A stretch of 64,000 bases of DNA from Flagellimonas marinaquae (GTDB lineage: Bacteria > Bacteroidota > Bacteroidia > Flavobacteriales > Flavobacteriaceae), in assembly GCF_023716465.1 (NCBI RefSeq), contig NZ_CP092415.1:2581501-2645500 (forward strand). The letters are read 5' to 3'. The notes beneath the pieces were generated by a model. The model worked only from the letters and a program-made list of their open reading frames with translations, had not been told where the DNA came from and made no database searches. The translations under genes and the position numbers were made by a program. Positions 1 to 8,518 of the stretch are shown here, piece by piece. Each line of letters opens with the position of its first letter. Position 1 is the first letter of the stretch.

Positions 1-2
1 TG

Positions 3-182
3 GGTGAACGTTTGTTCAATTTTGGAATAAAATCTAAGCAATTGCGCTATAGTGCCGTTTGTGTGCATTTAGATCATAAACGAGGCTATAAAACGCCCGA
101 ATCCATTGCAAAGAACCAAGCCATACGTAAGGAGACCAGATCTAACAAATTGGTGTGGACGCACTATGGCATTACCAAATAA
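3..182 (+). CDS. Family 2 glycosyltransferase, C-terminal fragment cut by the window edge
   Basis: Only the last 59 codons are visible; the frame is open from base 3 to the TAA at 180-182. The tail carries GERLFNFGIKSKQLRYS followed by HLDHKRGYK. I know this pairing from the galactosyltransferase-like C-terminal part of bacterial family 2 glycosyltransferases, just after the catalytic region, so a sugar transferase for surface polysaccharide is likely. The substrate cannot be told. Its 3' end overlaps by 19 bases the 3' end of another glycosyltransferase on the opposite strand, which suggests both belong to a polysaccharide locus extending left of the window. Confidence 0.7.
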   Translation, partial: GERLFNFGIKSKQLRYSAVCVHLDHKRGYKTPESIAKNQAIRKETRSNKLVWTHYGITK

Positions 183-967
183 TAGGCCAGTTGATTCTTT
201 TTTTCCAACCTTTTTAATTCTCGGAACCTCTCCAAAACACCAAGGGCGTTTAAATAGCAAATAGTCCATCCTTTTTTGCCATCAAGAATTCCTAGGCGCA
301 AAATGTAGTGGTTAAAGAATTTCCACGCTGGCTTTATAATCATTAAAAGGTAGTTGAAGTGTTTTTCCCTATAAAAATCCTCTTTTGCTTTTAGTTGGCC
401 ATATTTCAACATTTTGCCCTTGTAGTCCTGATAGTCCTTGTAGCAATAATGGATAAGCTTTTCTTGGAGAATTCCAGATGTTCCATCGACAACCAAGGTT
501 TCGTGAACTATTTTTTTATCGGTGAAATGTGCTTTGCTTTTGCGGAACAATCTATAATTTTTGTCTGTTTGCCAACCGCTAAAGTTCAATCGCTCGTTTT
601 GGAACATAAACTGGCGGTAGAACCAATAGGCTTCATCTGCGTTTTCCTTATTGATGGTTTCAATAATTTCTGTTTGCAGACTTTTGGTCACAACTTCATC
701 TGCATCTAAAAACAAGACCCAATCATTAGAGGATTGCTTTAGCGCAAAGGATTTCTGTGCAGTAAAATTTTTAAATGGATTTTGAATTACCCTTACCTTC
801 GGATGGCTTAACAGATACTCGTATGTGCCGTCCGTACTGTAAGAGTCTACAACCACGATTTCATCAGTAAAAGAAACGGAATCGATACATTTCTCAATGT
901 ATCCAATTTCGTTATAGGTGATTATGAGTGCTGATAATTTTTGCTTTGGGGTGCGTAATCCAGCCAT
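164..967 (-). CDS. Family 2 glycosyltransferase, WaaE/KdtX-like
   Basis: A 267-residue cytoplasmic or membrane-associated GT-A fold enzyme that should move a sugar from a nucleotide donor to a lipid-linked or LPS-core acceptor. The N-terminus has the GT2 start ALIITYNE, then the nucleotide-binding VVVDSYSTDGT and the metal-binding LFLDADE (DxD-type) near residue 90. Length and layout match the short WaaE/KdtX-like branch, in which some members add glucose to the inner LPS core; that exact role is inference. The C-terminal third is basic and rich in aromatic residues, as expected for membrane contact. The ATG at 967 is preceded by a TAnnTTTG promoter element. The stop lies inside the convergent gene on the + strand. 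Confidence 0.85.
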   Translation of the reverse strand: MAGLRTPKQKLSALIITYNEIGYIEKCIDSVSFTDEIVVVDSYSTDGTYEYLLSHPKVRVIQNPFKNFTAQKSFALKQSSNDWVLFLDADEVVTKSLQTEIIETINKENADEAYWFYRQFMFQNERLNFSGWQTDKNYRLFRKSKAHFTDKKIVHETLVVDGTSGILQEKLIHYCYKDYQDYKGKMLKYGQLKAKEDFYREKHFNYLLMIIKPAWKFFNHYILRLGILDGKKGWTICYLNALGVLERFRELKRLEKKNQLAYYLVMP

Positions 968-995
968 ATTTATTGGTGTAGTGTTTTGGTGTTTA

Positions 996-1003
996 CAAAT
1001 CTA
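996..1003 (-). promoter_or_regulatory. Promoter -7 element for the WaaE-like glycosyltransferase
   Basis: On the - strand the bases read TAGATTTG, a full match to the Bacteroidota consensus TAnnTTTG. It sits 28 bases before the ATG at 967. No TTG stands at the usual -33 spacing, so only half the promoter is supported. Confidence 0.45.
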
Positions 1004-1130
1004 TAACAAAAAAAAGGCGTAAAAATTGTTTTGCCGTTTATTTTTCTTACAACAATCGACAACGACGTTTCCCTACCCGGTTTTTGTTAAAAATAGTTTT
1101 TGACATGTATTTAGTAGAGGCTGGAATAGT

Positions 1131-1169
1131 GTTTGGGTTGCTTTAATTTTAATAAAAAACAACCCAAAC
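1131..1169. repeat. Inverted repeat with 10-base perfect arms
   Basis: GTTTGGGTTG at 1131-1140 is the exact reverse complement of CAACCCAAAC at 1160-1169, with a 19-base AT-rich loop. It lies in the 254-base gap between the glycosyltransferase and dapD, downstream of dapD. No run of T follows on either strand, so a classical intrinsic terminator is not supported; a transcript 3'-end stabiliser is possible. Confidence 0.5.
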
Positions 1170-1221
1170 TGTATATTTTGATTCCGTTTTTTAAAAAATC
1201 AGAAGATCGGAACGCCTTGAT

Positions 1222-2037
1222 CTAAACTGCAACATTGTGCTCGCGCAAGGCATTGTTCAACGATGTTTTCTTGTCGGTGCTCTCCTTTCGTTTGCCAATG
1301 ATCAAGGCGCATGGCACTTGGTAATCTCCGGCAGGAAAATTTTTGGTGTAGCTGCCCGGTATCACAACCGATCTTGCGGGAACACGACCTTTCAGTTCAA
1401 CAGGCTCACTCCCTGTTACATCAATAATTTTCGTAGAAGCCGTTAAAACCACATTTGCTCCCAAAACAGCCTCCTTTTCAACACGGACCCCTTCCACAAC
1501 AATACATCTGGAGCCGATAAATGCATTGTCCTCAATAATTACTGGAGCAGCTTGCAATGGTTCTAAAACCCCACCGATACCTACACCACCACTTAAATGG
1601 ACGTTTTTACCAATTTGAGCACAACTGCCCACCGTGGCCCAAGTATCCACCATGGTCCCCTCGTCCACATAGGCACCAATGTTTACATAACTTGGCATTA
1701 AAATGGTTCCTTTGGAAATATAAGCTCCGTGCCTTGCCACGGCATGGGGTACCACACGAACACCTTTTTCTTTGTATCCTCTTTTCAAGGGAATCTTGTC
1801 GTGATATTCAAAAATACCAGCTTCGAGGACCTCCATTTTTTGTATGGGGAAGTATAGCACTACCGCTTTTTTTACCCATTCATTTATTTGCCAACCATTT
1901 TCCGTGGGTTCTGCGCATCGAAGCTCGCCAAGATCAATAAGGTCTATTACTTCTCTAATGGCCATCTGGGTCTTTTCGTCTTCCAATAATGATCTATTGT
2001 CCCATGCTTGCTCGATCAATGCTCTAAGTCCTGTCAT
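1222..2037 (-). CDS. dapD: 2,3,4,5-tetrahydropyridine-2,6-dicarboxylate N-succinyltransferase
   Basis: Transfers succinyl from succinyl-CoA to tetrahydrodipicolinate in the succinylase branch of the diaminopimelate/lysine pathway, so it feeds peptidoglycan and lysine synthesis. After an alpha-helical N-terminus (AWDNRSLL), the middle carries hexapeptide repeats of a left-handed beta-helix (ARHGAYISKGTILMPSYVNI, VGIGGVLEPLQ), with the family segment DNAFIGSRC. With the start at 2037 the protein has 271 residues, the usual length. An ATG 36 bases upstream would add an unusual hydrophobic leader and would lie before the TATCTTTG promoter element at 2055-2062, so I prefer 2037. Confidence 0.95.
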   Translation of the reverse strand: MTGLRALIEQAWDNRSLLEDEKTQMAIREVIDLIDLGELRCAEPTENGWQINEWVKKAVVLYFPIQKMEVLEAGIFEYHDKIPLKRGYKEKGVRVVPHAVARHGAYISKGTILMPSYVNIGAYVDEGTMVDTWATVGSCAQIGKNVHLSGGVGIGGVLEPLQAAPVIIEDNAFIGSRCIVVEGVRVEKEAVLGANVVLTASTKIIDVTGSEPVELKGRVPARSVVIPGSYTKNFPAGDYQVPCALIIGKRKESTDKKTSLNNALREHNVAV

Positions 2038-2054
2038 TTTTCTTAAAATTTTGA

Positions 2055-2062
2055 CAAAGATA
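2055..2062 (-). promoter_or_regulatory. Promoter -7 element for dapD
   Basis: The - strand reads TATCTTTG, a full TAnnTTTG match. Transcription would begin near 2048, about ten bases before the ATG at 2037. This decides the start: the upstream ATG at 2073 would not be on the transcript. Confidence 0.5.
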
Positions 2063-2116
2063 AGTGCCATCATATAATTATGGCCTCCATTTTTAAGGCT
2101 ATAACATATTTAAGGT

Positions 2117-2124
2117 TATTTTTG
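2117..2124 (+). promoter_or_regulatory. Promoter -7 element for ruvX
   Basis: TATTTTTG matches TAnnTTTG. It is 13 bases before the TTG start at 2138, implying a leader of only a few bases. Confidence 0.45.
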
Positions 2125-2137
2125 CCAAAAAGTTGTT

Positions 2138-2548
2138 TTGGCAAGAGTTTTGGCATTGGATTTTGGAAAAGTGCGTACGGGAATTGCGGTCACCGATGAG
2201 CTTCAGTTGATTGCCTCTGGATTGACCACCGTTGACACCAAGGACCTGTTAAAGTTTTTGGAAGACTATATAAAAAAGGAATCGGTGGAACGTTTTGTGG
2301 TGGGATTGCCCAAACAAATGGACAATACGGCCTCCGAGTCCGAAGCTCTCATCCAAGACTTCCTAAAGCAGTTGTCGGCCAAGTTTCCAGCTATGCCCGT
2401 TGAACGCCAAGATGAAAGGTTTACTTCTAAAATGGCATTCCAGTCCATGTTGGACAGTGGTATGAAAAAGAAGAAAAGAAGGGATAAGGCCTTGGTCGAT
2501 GAAATAAGCGCCACATTGATTTTGCAGGCCTATTTAAACAGATTTTAA
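2138..2548 (+). CDS. ruvX: Pre-16S rRNA nuclease / Holliday junction resolvase-like protein
   Basis: YqgF/RuvX family protein of 136 residues with an RNase H-like fold; in E. coli it processes the 5' end of 16S rRNA. The N-terminal LALDFGKVRTGIAV holds the first catalytic Asp, FVVGLPKQMDN is the second motif, and the C-terminal VDEISATLILQAYL holds the last acidic residues. The only usable start is TTG at 2138: the in-frame TAA at 2111 lies upstream and no ATG or GTG stands between. Three bases separate it from def, so the two genes are probably co-transcribed. Confidence 0.93.
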   Translation: MARVLALDFGKVRTGIAVTDELQLIASGLTTVDTKDLLKFLEDYIKKESVERFVVGLPKQMDNTASESEALIQDFLKQLSAKFPAMPVERQDERFTSKMAFQSMLDSGMKKKKRRDKALVDEISATLILQAYLNRF

Positions 2549-2551
2549 TTT

Positions 2552-3142
2552 ATGATTTTACCTATAGTAGCCTACGGAGACCCCGTTTTACGAAAAAAAG
2601 CGAAGGATATTGCATCCGATTATCCAAAGTTGGAAGAATTGATCGCCAACATGTGGGAGACCATGTACAATGCACATGGTGTTGGATTGGCAGCTCCACA
2701 AGTGGGACTTCCAATTCGAATTTTTATGGTAGATACCACCCCTTTTTCCGATGATGAGGATTTGAGCAAAGAAGAACAGGAGAAACTAAATGGTTTCAAA
2801 AAAGTCTTTATCAATGCCAAGATCGAGGAAGAGAACGGCAAGGAATGGGACTTTAACGAAGGTTGCTTGAGCATTCCCGACGTTCGGGAAGATGTAAAGC
2901 GAAAACCAGAAGTGACCATAACCTATTTGGACGAAGATTTTAAATCACGTACGGAAACGTTTGATGGGCTTTTGGCCAGAGTTATTCAGCACGAATACGA
3001 CCATATCGAAGGCATTCTGTTTACGGACAAACTATCGACCCTAAAAAAGCGACTTTTAAAAAACAGATTGGACAAAATATCCAAAGGGAAAATAAACGTT
3101 GACTACCGAATGCGGTTTCCCAATATCAAAAAAGCACGTTAA
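2552..3142 (+). CDS. def: Peptide deformylase
   Basis: Removes the N-formyl group from new polypeptides in the cytoplasm. All three family motifs are present: GVGLAAPQVG, EGCLSIP (metal Cys) and QHEYDH (two metal His and the catalytic Glu). At 196 residues it is slightly longer than the E. coli enzyme because of an acidic insert after the first motif (DDEDLSKEEQEKLNG), seen in Bacteroidota deformylases. It follows ruvX by three bases and precedes a DUF5606 gene. Confidence 0.97.
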   Translation: MILPIVAYGDPVLRKKAKDIASDYPKLEELIANMWETMYNAHGVGLAAPQVGLPIRIFMVDTTPFSDDEDLSKEEQEKLNGFKKVFINAKIEEENGKEWDFNEGCLSIPDVREDVKRKPEVTITYLDEDFKSRTETFDGLLARVIQHEYDHIEGILFTDKLSTLKKRLLKNRLDKISKGKINVDYRMRFPNIKKAR

Positions 3143-3168
3143 AAAAATCACTATTTGCGATAAAAACA

Positions 3169-3176
3169 TATTTTTG
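3169..3176 (+). promoter_or_regulatory. Promoter -7 element for the DUF5606 gene
   Basis: TATTTTTG matches TAnnTTTG and lies 21 bases before the ATG at 3198, so the gene probably has its own promoter in addition to any read-through from def. Confidence 0.45.
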
Positions 3177-3197
3177 CGCCCATAAATTACTATTTGA

Positions 3198-3641
3198 ATG
3201 GCATTAGACAAGATTTTATCTATTGGAGGTAAACCAGGACTTTACAAATTATTGACCCAAACCCGTGGTGGCTTTGTTGGCGAATCCCTATTGGATGGCA
3301 AACGTGTAACCGTTGGATTAAGAAGCAATGTAAGCGTGTTGTCCGAAATAGCCATTTACACCCTCGAGGAAGAGCTTCCGTTGAGGGAAGTGTTCCAAAA
3401 AATCAAAGAGAAAGAAGGAGGCAACAAAACATCGATCAGCCATAAGGCGGACAAAATCGAGTTGGAAGAGTATTTCTTCGAGGTACTGCCCAATTATGAT
3501 GAAGATCGTGTCTACGCCAGTGACATCAAAAAGATCATACAGTGGTACAACATCCTTCTTGACAATAATATCACCGATTTTGTCAAAGAAGAAGAGGATT
3601 CAGATGAACCTACTGTTTCTGCTTCACAAGACGAAGAATAA
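3198..3641 (+). CDS. DUF5606 domain protein, conserved in Bacteroidota
   Basis: A 147-residue cytoplasmic protein with no signal peptide or membrane segment. It opens MALDKILSIGGKPGLYKL and has the compact N-terminal region (residues 1-70) that I associate with DUF5606; the rest is helical and ends in an acidic tail (EEEDSDEP...). Its function is unknown to me. The position downstream of ruvX-def is common in Flavobacteriia, which hints at a link with translation or RNA maturation, but this is inference only. The next gene converges, with three bases between the stops. Confidence 0.8.
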   Translation: MALDKILSIGGKPGLYKLLTQTRGGFVGESLLDGKRVTVGLRSNVSVLSEIAIYTLEEELPLREVFQKIKEKEGGNKTSISHKADKIELEEYFFEVLPNYDEDRVYASDIKKIIQWYNILLDNNITDFVKEEEDSDEPTVSASQDEE

Positions 3642-3644
3642 CAA

Positions 3645-5222
3645 CTATTCCTTTTTCCAGTTCACCAATTTAGTTGGGTAATAATTGATCTGCATGGCTT
3701 CCAGATAGGGAACCTGTGCGGCCAAACGCTCTTTGTAGTCATCCCAATCAAGATGTTCGCTTGGAGACCATCCCAATTCCGCATATCCAATAAGTCTCGG
3801 AAAGGCCAAATATTCCAGCTCTTCACTATTGCTTATGGTTTCGGACCATAGGGGGGCTTCGATGCCAAGAATATTCTCTTCAGGAAGATTTTCTACATAA
3901 GTCCCAGGGTCCCATTTGTAGGCAATATCAACCGGAATGAGGCCTGCCCAATTCAGTCCATATTCAGATATGGAATCATACTTCATATCCAAATAGGCTT
4001 TTTTTGCTGGCGACATAATAACCTTTGAGCCATTTTCAATGGCTTTTAGGGCATATTCAGGTTTGTTCCAAAAATGAATCACTGAACTGGAATCAAGTTC
4101 TGCTTGTACTATTTCGTTCCAACCGACCATTCTTTTGTTGTGTTTCCGAACAATTTTTTGCACTTTTTCCACAAAGCGGATATAGTCACTTTTTTTGGTG
4201 GCATGGCTCTCATCTCCGCCAATGTGAAAATATGGACCGGGAGTCATGGCGGTAATTTCACCGATTACATCATCCAAAAAGCTATATACGGTATCTTTTT
4301 TTGTATCAAAAGAGCTGTAACCTACTCTCATGTCCGTTCTAATGCGTGGAGTTTCGGCATCTGGGGCATGTAAAAAGGGGTAGCTTAGGGATGCGGCGTT
4401 GGTGTGTCCGGGCATATCAATTTCCGGAATAATGGTAATATGTCTTTCCGCAGCATAGGCTACAATATCCTTAAACTGTTCTTGAGTGTAAAAACCACCT
4501 TCTCCACCGCCGACCTCGCTGGCGCCACCGATTTTGGTTAGCTTGGGCCAAGATTTAATTTCAATGCGCCAACCTTGGTCATCTGTTAGGTGCAGGTGCA
4601 GGGTGTTGAATTTGTAGTATGCAAGGGCGTCGATATATTTTTTGACTTCTTTTACGGTAAAAAAGTGCCGGGCCACATCCAACATGGAACCACGATATTC
4701 GAATCTGGGAGCGTCGATGATCTTTCCCGATGGAATTACCCAGATTGGGTGATCCGTTAATGTGTCATTACTTTTTTCAGGAATTAACTGACGCAATGTT
4801 TGTACGCCCCTGAACGCTCCGGCTGCAGTTTTGGCGTTCAATAAAATGGAATCCTTTTTAATGTAAATCTGATAAGCCTCTGGTCCCTTTAATTCCACAC
4901 TATCCGATTGATTGATGTAGATCAAGCGCTCCAATGTTCCTTCGGTAGCTGAATTTACGCCAATATGTAAACCGGTTTTGGACTTTATCTGCTCGGAAAG
5001 AAACTTTCCTACCTTTTCGAATCCCGCATCGGAGTTGGATGTAAAAATAGCTGTTCCAGCATCTAGGCCAAAAGCATATCCCGTAGAAATGGTTTTTATG
5101 GGCTTTGGGATTAAGGGAACACCCGCTAAATCTGTTTTAGGGAAATTAATTTCTTTTTTTTCGGTTTGGCATGCTGCTGCACAGAGCACGGAAACGAACA
5201 GTAGAATGGATCTATAAATCAC
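3645..5222 (-). CDS. Beta-N-acetylhexosaminidase lipoprotein, GH20
   Basis: A 525-residue exo-hexosaminidase that should remove terminal beta-GlcNAc/GalNAc from chitin or glycan fragments. It begins with a signal peptide ending in a lipobox (AAAC, Cys near residue 18), so it is a lipoprotein. Residues about 25-150 form the GH20b accessory domain; the catalytic barrel shows HLHLTDDQGWRIEI and HIGGDESH, the latter giving the catalytic Asp-Glu pair. The start is GTG at 5222: the frame is closed by TAG 18 bases upstream with no ATG between, and this start alone gives the full signal peptide. Eleven bases downstream of an SGNH hydrolase gene, so probably one operon. Confidence 0.93.
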   Translation of the reverse strand: MIYRSILLFVSVLCAAACQTEKKEINFPKTDLAGVPLIPKPIKTISTGYAFGLDAGTAIFTSNSDAGFEKVGKFLSEQIKSKTGLHIGVNSATEGTLERLIYINQSDSVELKGPEAYQIYIKKDSILLNAKTAAGAFRGVQTLRQLIPEKSNDTLTDHPIWVIPSGKIIDAPRFEYRGSMLDVARHFFTVKEVKKYIDALAYYKFNTLHLHLTDDQGWRIEIKSWPKLTKIGGASEVGGGEGGFYTQEQFKDIVAYAAERHITIIPEIDMPGHTNAASLSYPFLHAPDAETPRIRTDMRVGYSSFDTKKDTVYSFLDDVIGEITAMTPGPYFHIGGDESHATKKSDYIRFVEKVQKIVRKHNKRMVGWNEIVQAELDSSSVIHFWNKPEYALKAIENGSKVIMSPAKKAYLDMKYDSISEYGLNWAGLIPVDIAYKWDPGTYVENLPEENILGIEAPLWSETISNSEELEYLAFPRLIGYAELGWSPSEHLDWDDYKERLAAQVPYLEAMQINYYPTKLVNWKKE

Positions 5223-5232
5223 TTTTATTGTT

Positions 5233-5877
5233 TTAGTCTATGTAATCTTTTATGGCATTGTACCAGATGTCGTAGCCCTTGGAGTTCATGTGAAGCCCGT
5301 CTTCAATAAAAATGTCCTGTTTCACCTTTTTTTTGTCCAACATGGGGTGCCAAACATCAACAAAATCAATTCCACTGTTTTCTGCGGCCAATTTGTTGAG
5401 TTTACGATTTAAACGACGGTATTTTCCCCTAAACTTCCATCGAGAAATACTTGGCTTTGCAGAAATGAGTACAATCTCCATATTTGGTTTTTCTTGCCGG
5501 AGTGTTCGGAGAATGCCCTCTGCTTTTTTTATAACTTTTCTAGGACTTTTTCTTTCAAAAATATCGTTGTCACCTTCGTAGATAAAGACTTTTACAGGAT
5601 CGTAGTTTAAAATGAGTTCATCCAAATAAAGTTCGAGGTCCGAAAATTGAGAACCCCCAAAACCAGTATTTAGGACTTGATGCTCGGGAAAACGTTCTTG
5701 TAGATCTTTCCATAAACGAATACTGGAACTGCCTGTAAAAATAATGGTAGGTTTAGATGAATCCCAAAGAGAATCGTTTTTTTGCTGAACGGATTTTACT
5801 TCATTTTTAAAAGGATTATCGGTTTGCCCCAACATCGTCAACGGAAGTATGAGCAACGCAATAAATAGTTGTTTCAT
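5233..5877 (-). CDS. Secreted SGNH/GDSL-type hydrolase
   Basis: A 214-residue esterase-like protein with a cleavable signal peptide ending LTMLGQ. The SGNH blocks are all visible: FTGSSSIRLW (nucleophile Ser), NTGFGGS (oxyanion Gly), YEGDND (block III Asn) and EDGLHMN (catalytic Asp and His). This branch often removes acyl groups from carbohydrates or platelet-activating-factor-like lipids. Because it precedes the GH20 gene by 11 bases, de-O-acetylation of an amino-sugar glycan before hexosaminidase attack is a reasonable guess. Confidence 0.85.
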   Translation of the reverse strand: MKQLFIALLILPLTMLGQTDNPFKNEVKSVQQKNDSLWDSSKPTIIFTGSSSIRLWKDLQERFPEHQVLNTGFGGSQFSDLELYLDELILNYDPVKVFIYEGDNDIFERKSPRKVIKKAEGILRTLRQEKPNMEIVLISAKPSISRWKFRGKYRRLNRKLNKLAAENSGIDFVDVWHPMLDKKKVKQDIFIEDGLHMNSKGYDIWYNAIKDYID

Positions 5878-6007
5878 TCTACTGTATTTAGCCCAAAAAT
5901 GTCGTTGAATATAGTGATATTTTTCCGTAAGTCCTCTTTGTTGAAAAATAGAGGGACACTTTTCATAAGTAAATTTTTAGGATGAAATTTCAACCAACTG
6001 GACTTCG

Positions 6008-6015
6008 TATTTTTG
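6008..6015 (+). promoter_or_regulatory. Promoter -7 element for mazG
   Basis: TATTTTTG, a full TAnnTTTG match, 16 bases before the mazG ATG. Confidence 0.45.
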
Positions 6016-6031
6016 GTTAAAATCCAATACC

Positions 6032-6805
6032 ATGAACACAAGATCGGAACAATTGGCAGCTTTAGATCGCTTATTGACTATTATGGACGAACTGCGCGAA
6101 CAATGTCCATGGGATAAAAAGCAGACTATGCAAACACTTCGTCATTTAACGATCGAAGAAACCTATGAGTTGGGCGATGCCATTTTGGACAATGACCTTG
6201 AAGAAGTCAAAAAAGAACTGGGAGATATTTTATTGCACATTGTTTTTTATGCCAAAATAGGTTCGGAGACGCAGGATTTTGATATTGCCGATGTTGCCAA
6301 CGGAATTTGTGAGAAACTCATCAATAGGCACCCCCACATTTATGGCGATGTGAAGGTTGAAAATGAAGAGGAGGTAAAGCAAAATTGGGAAAATATCAAA
6401 CTAAAAGAAGGCAAAAAGAGTGTGCTAGAGGGAGTGCCCAATGGTCTACCATCCTTAGTCAAGGCCAACCGAATCCAAGATAAGGTAGCAGGAGTTGGGT
6501 TTGATTGGGAACATCCGGAACAGGTTTTTGAAAAGTTGAAAGAAGAACTGGGGGAACTTCAAGAAGAAGTGGAGGCCCATAATGCGGATAAAATGGAGTC
6601 CGAGTTTGGCGATGTGCTGTTTTCCATGGTGAACTATGCCCGTTTCTTGAAAATTAATCCAGAAAATGCGTTGGAGCGGACCAATAAAAAATTCATCAAA
6701 CGCTTTCAATATTTGGAACAAAAAGCCAAAGAGTTGGGGAAGACCATGAGCGATATGACCTTGGCCGAAATGGATGTGTTTTGGGAAGAGGCCAAACAGC
6801 TTTGA
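6032..6805 (+). CDS. mazG: Nucleoside triphosphate pyrophosphohydrolase MazG
   Basis: Hydrolyses nucleoside triphosphates to monophosphate and pyrophosphate, cleaning the nucleotide pool. The 257-residue length matches the two-domain E. coli type. The N-terminal domain has CPWDKKQTMQTL and the metal-binding pattern EETYE...EELGDILLH; the second half repeats the fold with KEELGELQEE and EFGDVLFSMVNYARF. Upstream, the SGNH gene diverges. The gap to the MATE gene is 82 bases and holds another promoter element, so mazG is probably monocistronic. Confidence 0.95.
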   Translation: MNTRSEQLAALDRLLTIMDELREQCPWDKKQTMQTLRHLTIEETYELGDAILDNDLEEVKKELGDILLHIVFYAKIGSETQDFDIADVANGICEKLINRHPHIYGDVKVENEEEVKQNWENIKLKEGKKSVLEGVPNGLPSLVKANRIQDKVAGVGFDWEHPEQVFEKLKEELGELQEEVEAHNADKMESEFGDVLFSMVNYARFLKINPENALERTNKKFIKRFQYLEQKAKELGKTMSDMTLAEMDVFWEEAKQL

Positions 6806-6857
6806 AAATTATCCATAATCTAAGTCAAAGATGGACAAAAATTATGGCCGATCTGGC

Positions 6858-6865
6858 TATATTTG
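6858..6865 (+). promoter_or_regulatory. Promoter -7 element for the MATE gene
   Basis: TATATTTG, a full TAnnTTTG match, 22 bases before the GTG start at 6888. Confidence 0.45.
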
Positions 6866-6887
6866 CCATCCTTTTTAATTATCCAAA

Positions 6888-8255
6888 GTGTTTCAAAACT
6901 ATACTAAAGAGTTTGCCTACAACCTAAGGTTGTCCTATCCTGTTATTTTGGGGATGTTGGGGCATACCTTTGTGGCTTTTGCCGACAATATTATGGTTGG
7001 GCAATTGGGTACCGCAGAGTTGGCAGCCGTTTCTTTGGGAAATAGCTTTGTGTTTGTAGCCATGTCGCTTGGCATAGGTTTTTCAACTGCGATTACGCCA
7101 TTGGTGGCAGAAGCCGATGGTGCAAAGGACCAAGCAGCAGGCAAAAGTGCCTTAAAACACGGTTTGGTACTTTGTACGGTACTAGGACTATCGCTATTTG
7201 GACTTATACAGATTTGTAAACCTCTGATCCATCATATGGAACAGCCTCCGGAAGTGGTGGAACTCGCTTTGCCTTACTTGGATCTGGTCGCTTTTTCCTT
7301 GGTGCCCTTGATCATGTTTCAGGCATTTAAACAATTTTCAGAAGGACTTTCCCAGACCAAATATCCCATGTATGCCACAATATTGGCAAATGCGGTGAAC
7401 ATAACCCTCAACTATTTGCTTATTTTCGGTTCCTTCGGATTTCCAAAATTGGGAATTGTCGGTGCTGCCGTTGGCACCTTGGTATCTCGTGTGATTATGG
7501 TTGCCTATATTTGGTATTTGCTCAAGCGTAAAAAGAAATTTGAATCCTATGTGACCCAATTCAATTTTAAGAAGATCGAGAAAAAAGTGATGCGTAAAAT
7601 CATCAGTTTAGGGTTTCCATCAGCTTTACAGATGTTTTTTGAAGTCGCCATTTTTACCGCTGCCATATGGTTGAGCGGTGTACTTGGTAAGAATGCCCAA
7701 GCCGCAAATCAAATTGCCCTGAACTTGAGTAGTATGACGTTTATGGTGGGAATGGGGCTGAGTGTTGCTGCAATGGTAAGGGTCGGTAACCAAAAAGGAT
7801 TGCGCAACCATAAAGATTTGAAGCGTATCGCAGAATCCATTTTTTTCTTGACCTTTATTTTGGAAGTGGTCTTTGCAGCTATTTTCTTGGTGGGTAGGCA
7901 TTGGTTCCCTACCATTTATTTGGATGTTGGCGATATTGCCAACCAAGCCGACAATACCGAAGTGATCATTGTTGCTGCCAAATTACTGTTGGTTGCTGCT
8001 TTTTTTCAGATTTCGGATGGACTTCAAGTAGTAGTATTGGGAGCCTTGCGCGGTTTGCAAGATGTGAAGATACCCACGCTCATCACTTTTATTGCGTATT
8101 GGTTGATAGGTTTTCCTATCAGTTATTATTTGGGATTGCACACCGATTTGGAAAGCACAGGAATTTGGATTGGACTTTTATCGGGACTTACGGCATCGGC
8201 GGTAATGTTGTATCTTCGATTTAACTTTTTGACCAAGAAATTGATTACACAATAA
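6888..8255 (+). CDS. MATE family efflux transporter
   Basis: A 455-residue inner-membrane antiporter that exports drugs or metabolites using Na+ or H+. Two homologous halves of six hydrophobic segments are evident; near the N-terminus stands SYPVILGMLGHTFVAFADN and then VGQLGTAELAAVSLGN, the MATE signature region. The start codon is GTG at 6888; it gives the usual short cytoplasmic N-terminus (MFQNYTKEF) and fits the promoter element upstream. Substrate unknown. Thirty-five bases separate it from the next small gene. Confidence 0.93.
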   Translation: MFQNYTKEFAYNLRLSYPVILGMLGHTFVAFADNIMVGQLGTAELAAVSLGNSFVFVAMSLGIGFSTAITPLVAEADGAKDQAAGKSALKHGLVLCTVLGLSLFGLIQICKPLIHHMEQPPEVVELALPYLDLVAFSLVPLIMFQAFKQFSEGLSQTKYPMYATILANAVNITLNYLLIFGSFGFPKLGIVGAAVGTLVSRVIMVAYIWYLLKRKKKFESYVTQFNFKKIEKKVMRKIISLGFPSALQMFFEVAIFTAAIWLSGVLGKNAQAANQIALNLSSMTFMVGMGLSVAAMVRVGNQKGLRNHKDLKRIAESIFFLTFILEVVFAAIFLVGRHWFPTIYLDVGDIANQADNTEVIIVAAKLLLVAAFFQISDGLQVVVLGALRGLQDVKIPTLITFIAYWLIGFPISYYLGLHTDLESTGIWIGLLSGLTASAVMLYLRFNFLTKKLITQ

Positions 8256-8290
8256 GACGAATTCCAAGATTGGAATCAAAATAAGAACAC

Positions 8291-8518
8291 ATGGAACTAC
8301 CTAAATTTTTATTGGCCGATAATACCGATCATCCCGAGGCCATCTTTATTGTCCATACCGAGTACCCGAGATTTATTATCAACCTAGAAAATGATGAAGT
8401 GGAATGGATGGAGGAATTTTCTAAAGAAGATGAGGCCGATCTAATGGATGAAACTGAAAATCTGGTCGAGGCGGCAACGGCATTTTACGATAGGGAAGTT
8501 TCCAGATACGACTCGTAA
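8291..8518 (+). CDS. Small acidic conserved protein of Flavobacteriia
   Basis: A 75-residue soluble acidic protein, opening MELPKFLLADNTDHPEAIF and containing PRFIINLENDEVEWMEEF. I recognise the pattern as a conserved hypothetical protein in Flavobacteriia but know no function. Its stop (TAA) shares one base with the ATG of the PAP2 gene (TAATG), so translation of the two is probably coupled and they form one operon with the GT39 gene. Confidence 0.75.
   Translation: MELPKFLLADNTDHPEAIFIVHTEYPRFIINLENDEVEWMEEFSKEDEADLMDETENLVEAATAFYDREVSRYDS

Noticed and set aside
1131-1169. Intrinsic terminator of dapD
   Set aside because: The stem is perfect but the T-rich stretch lies in the loop and none follows the hairpin, so I list it only as an inverted repeat.
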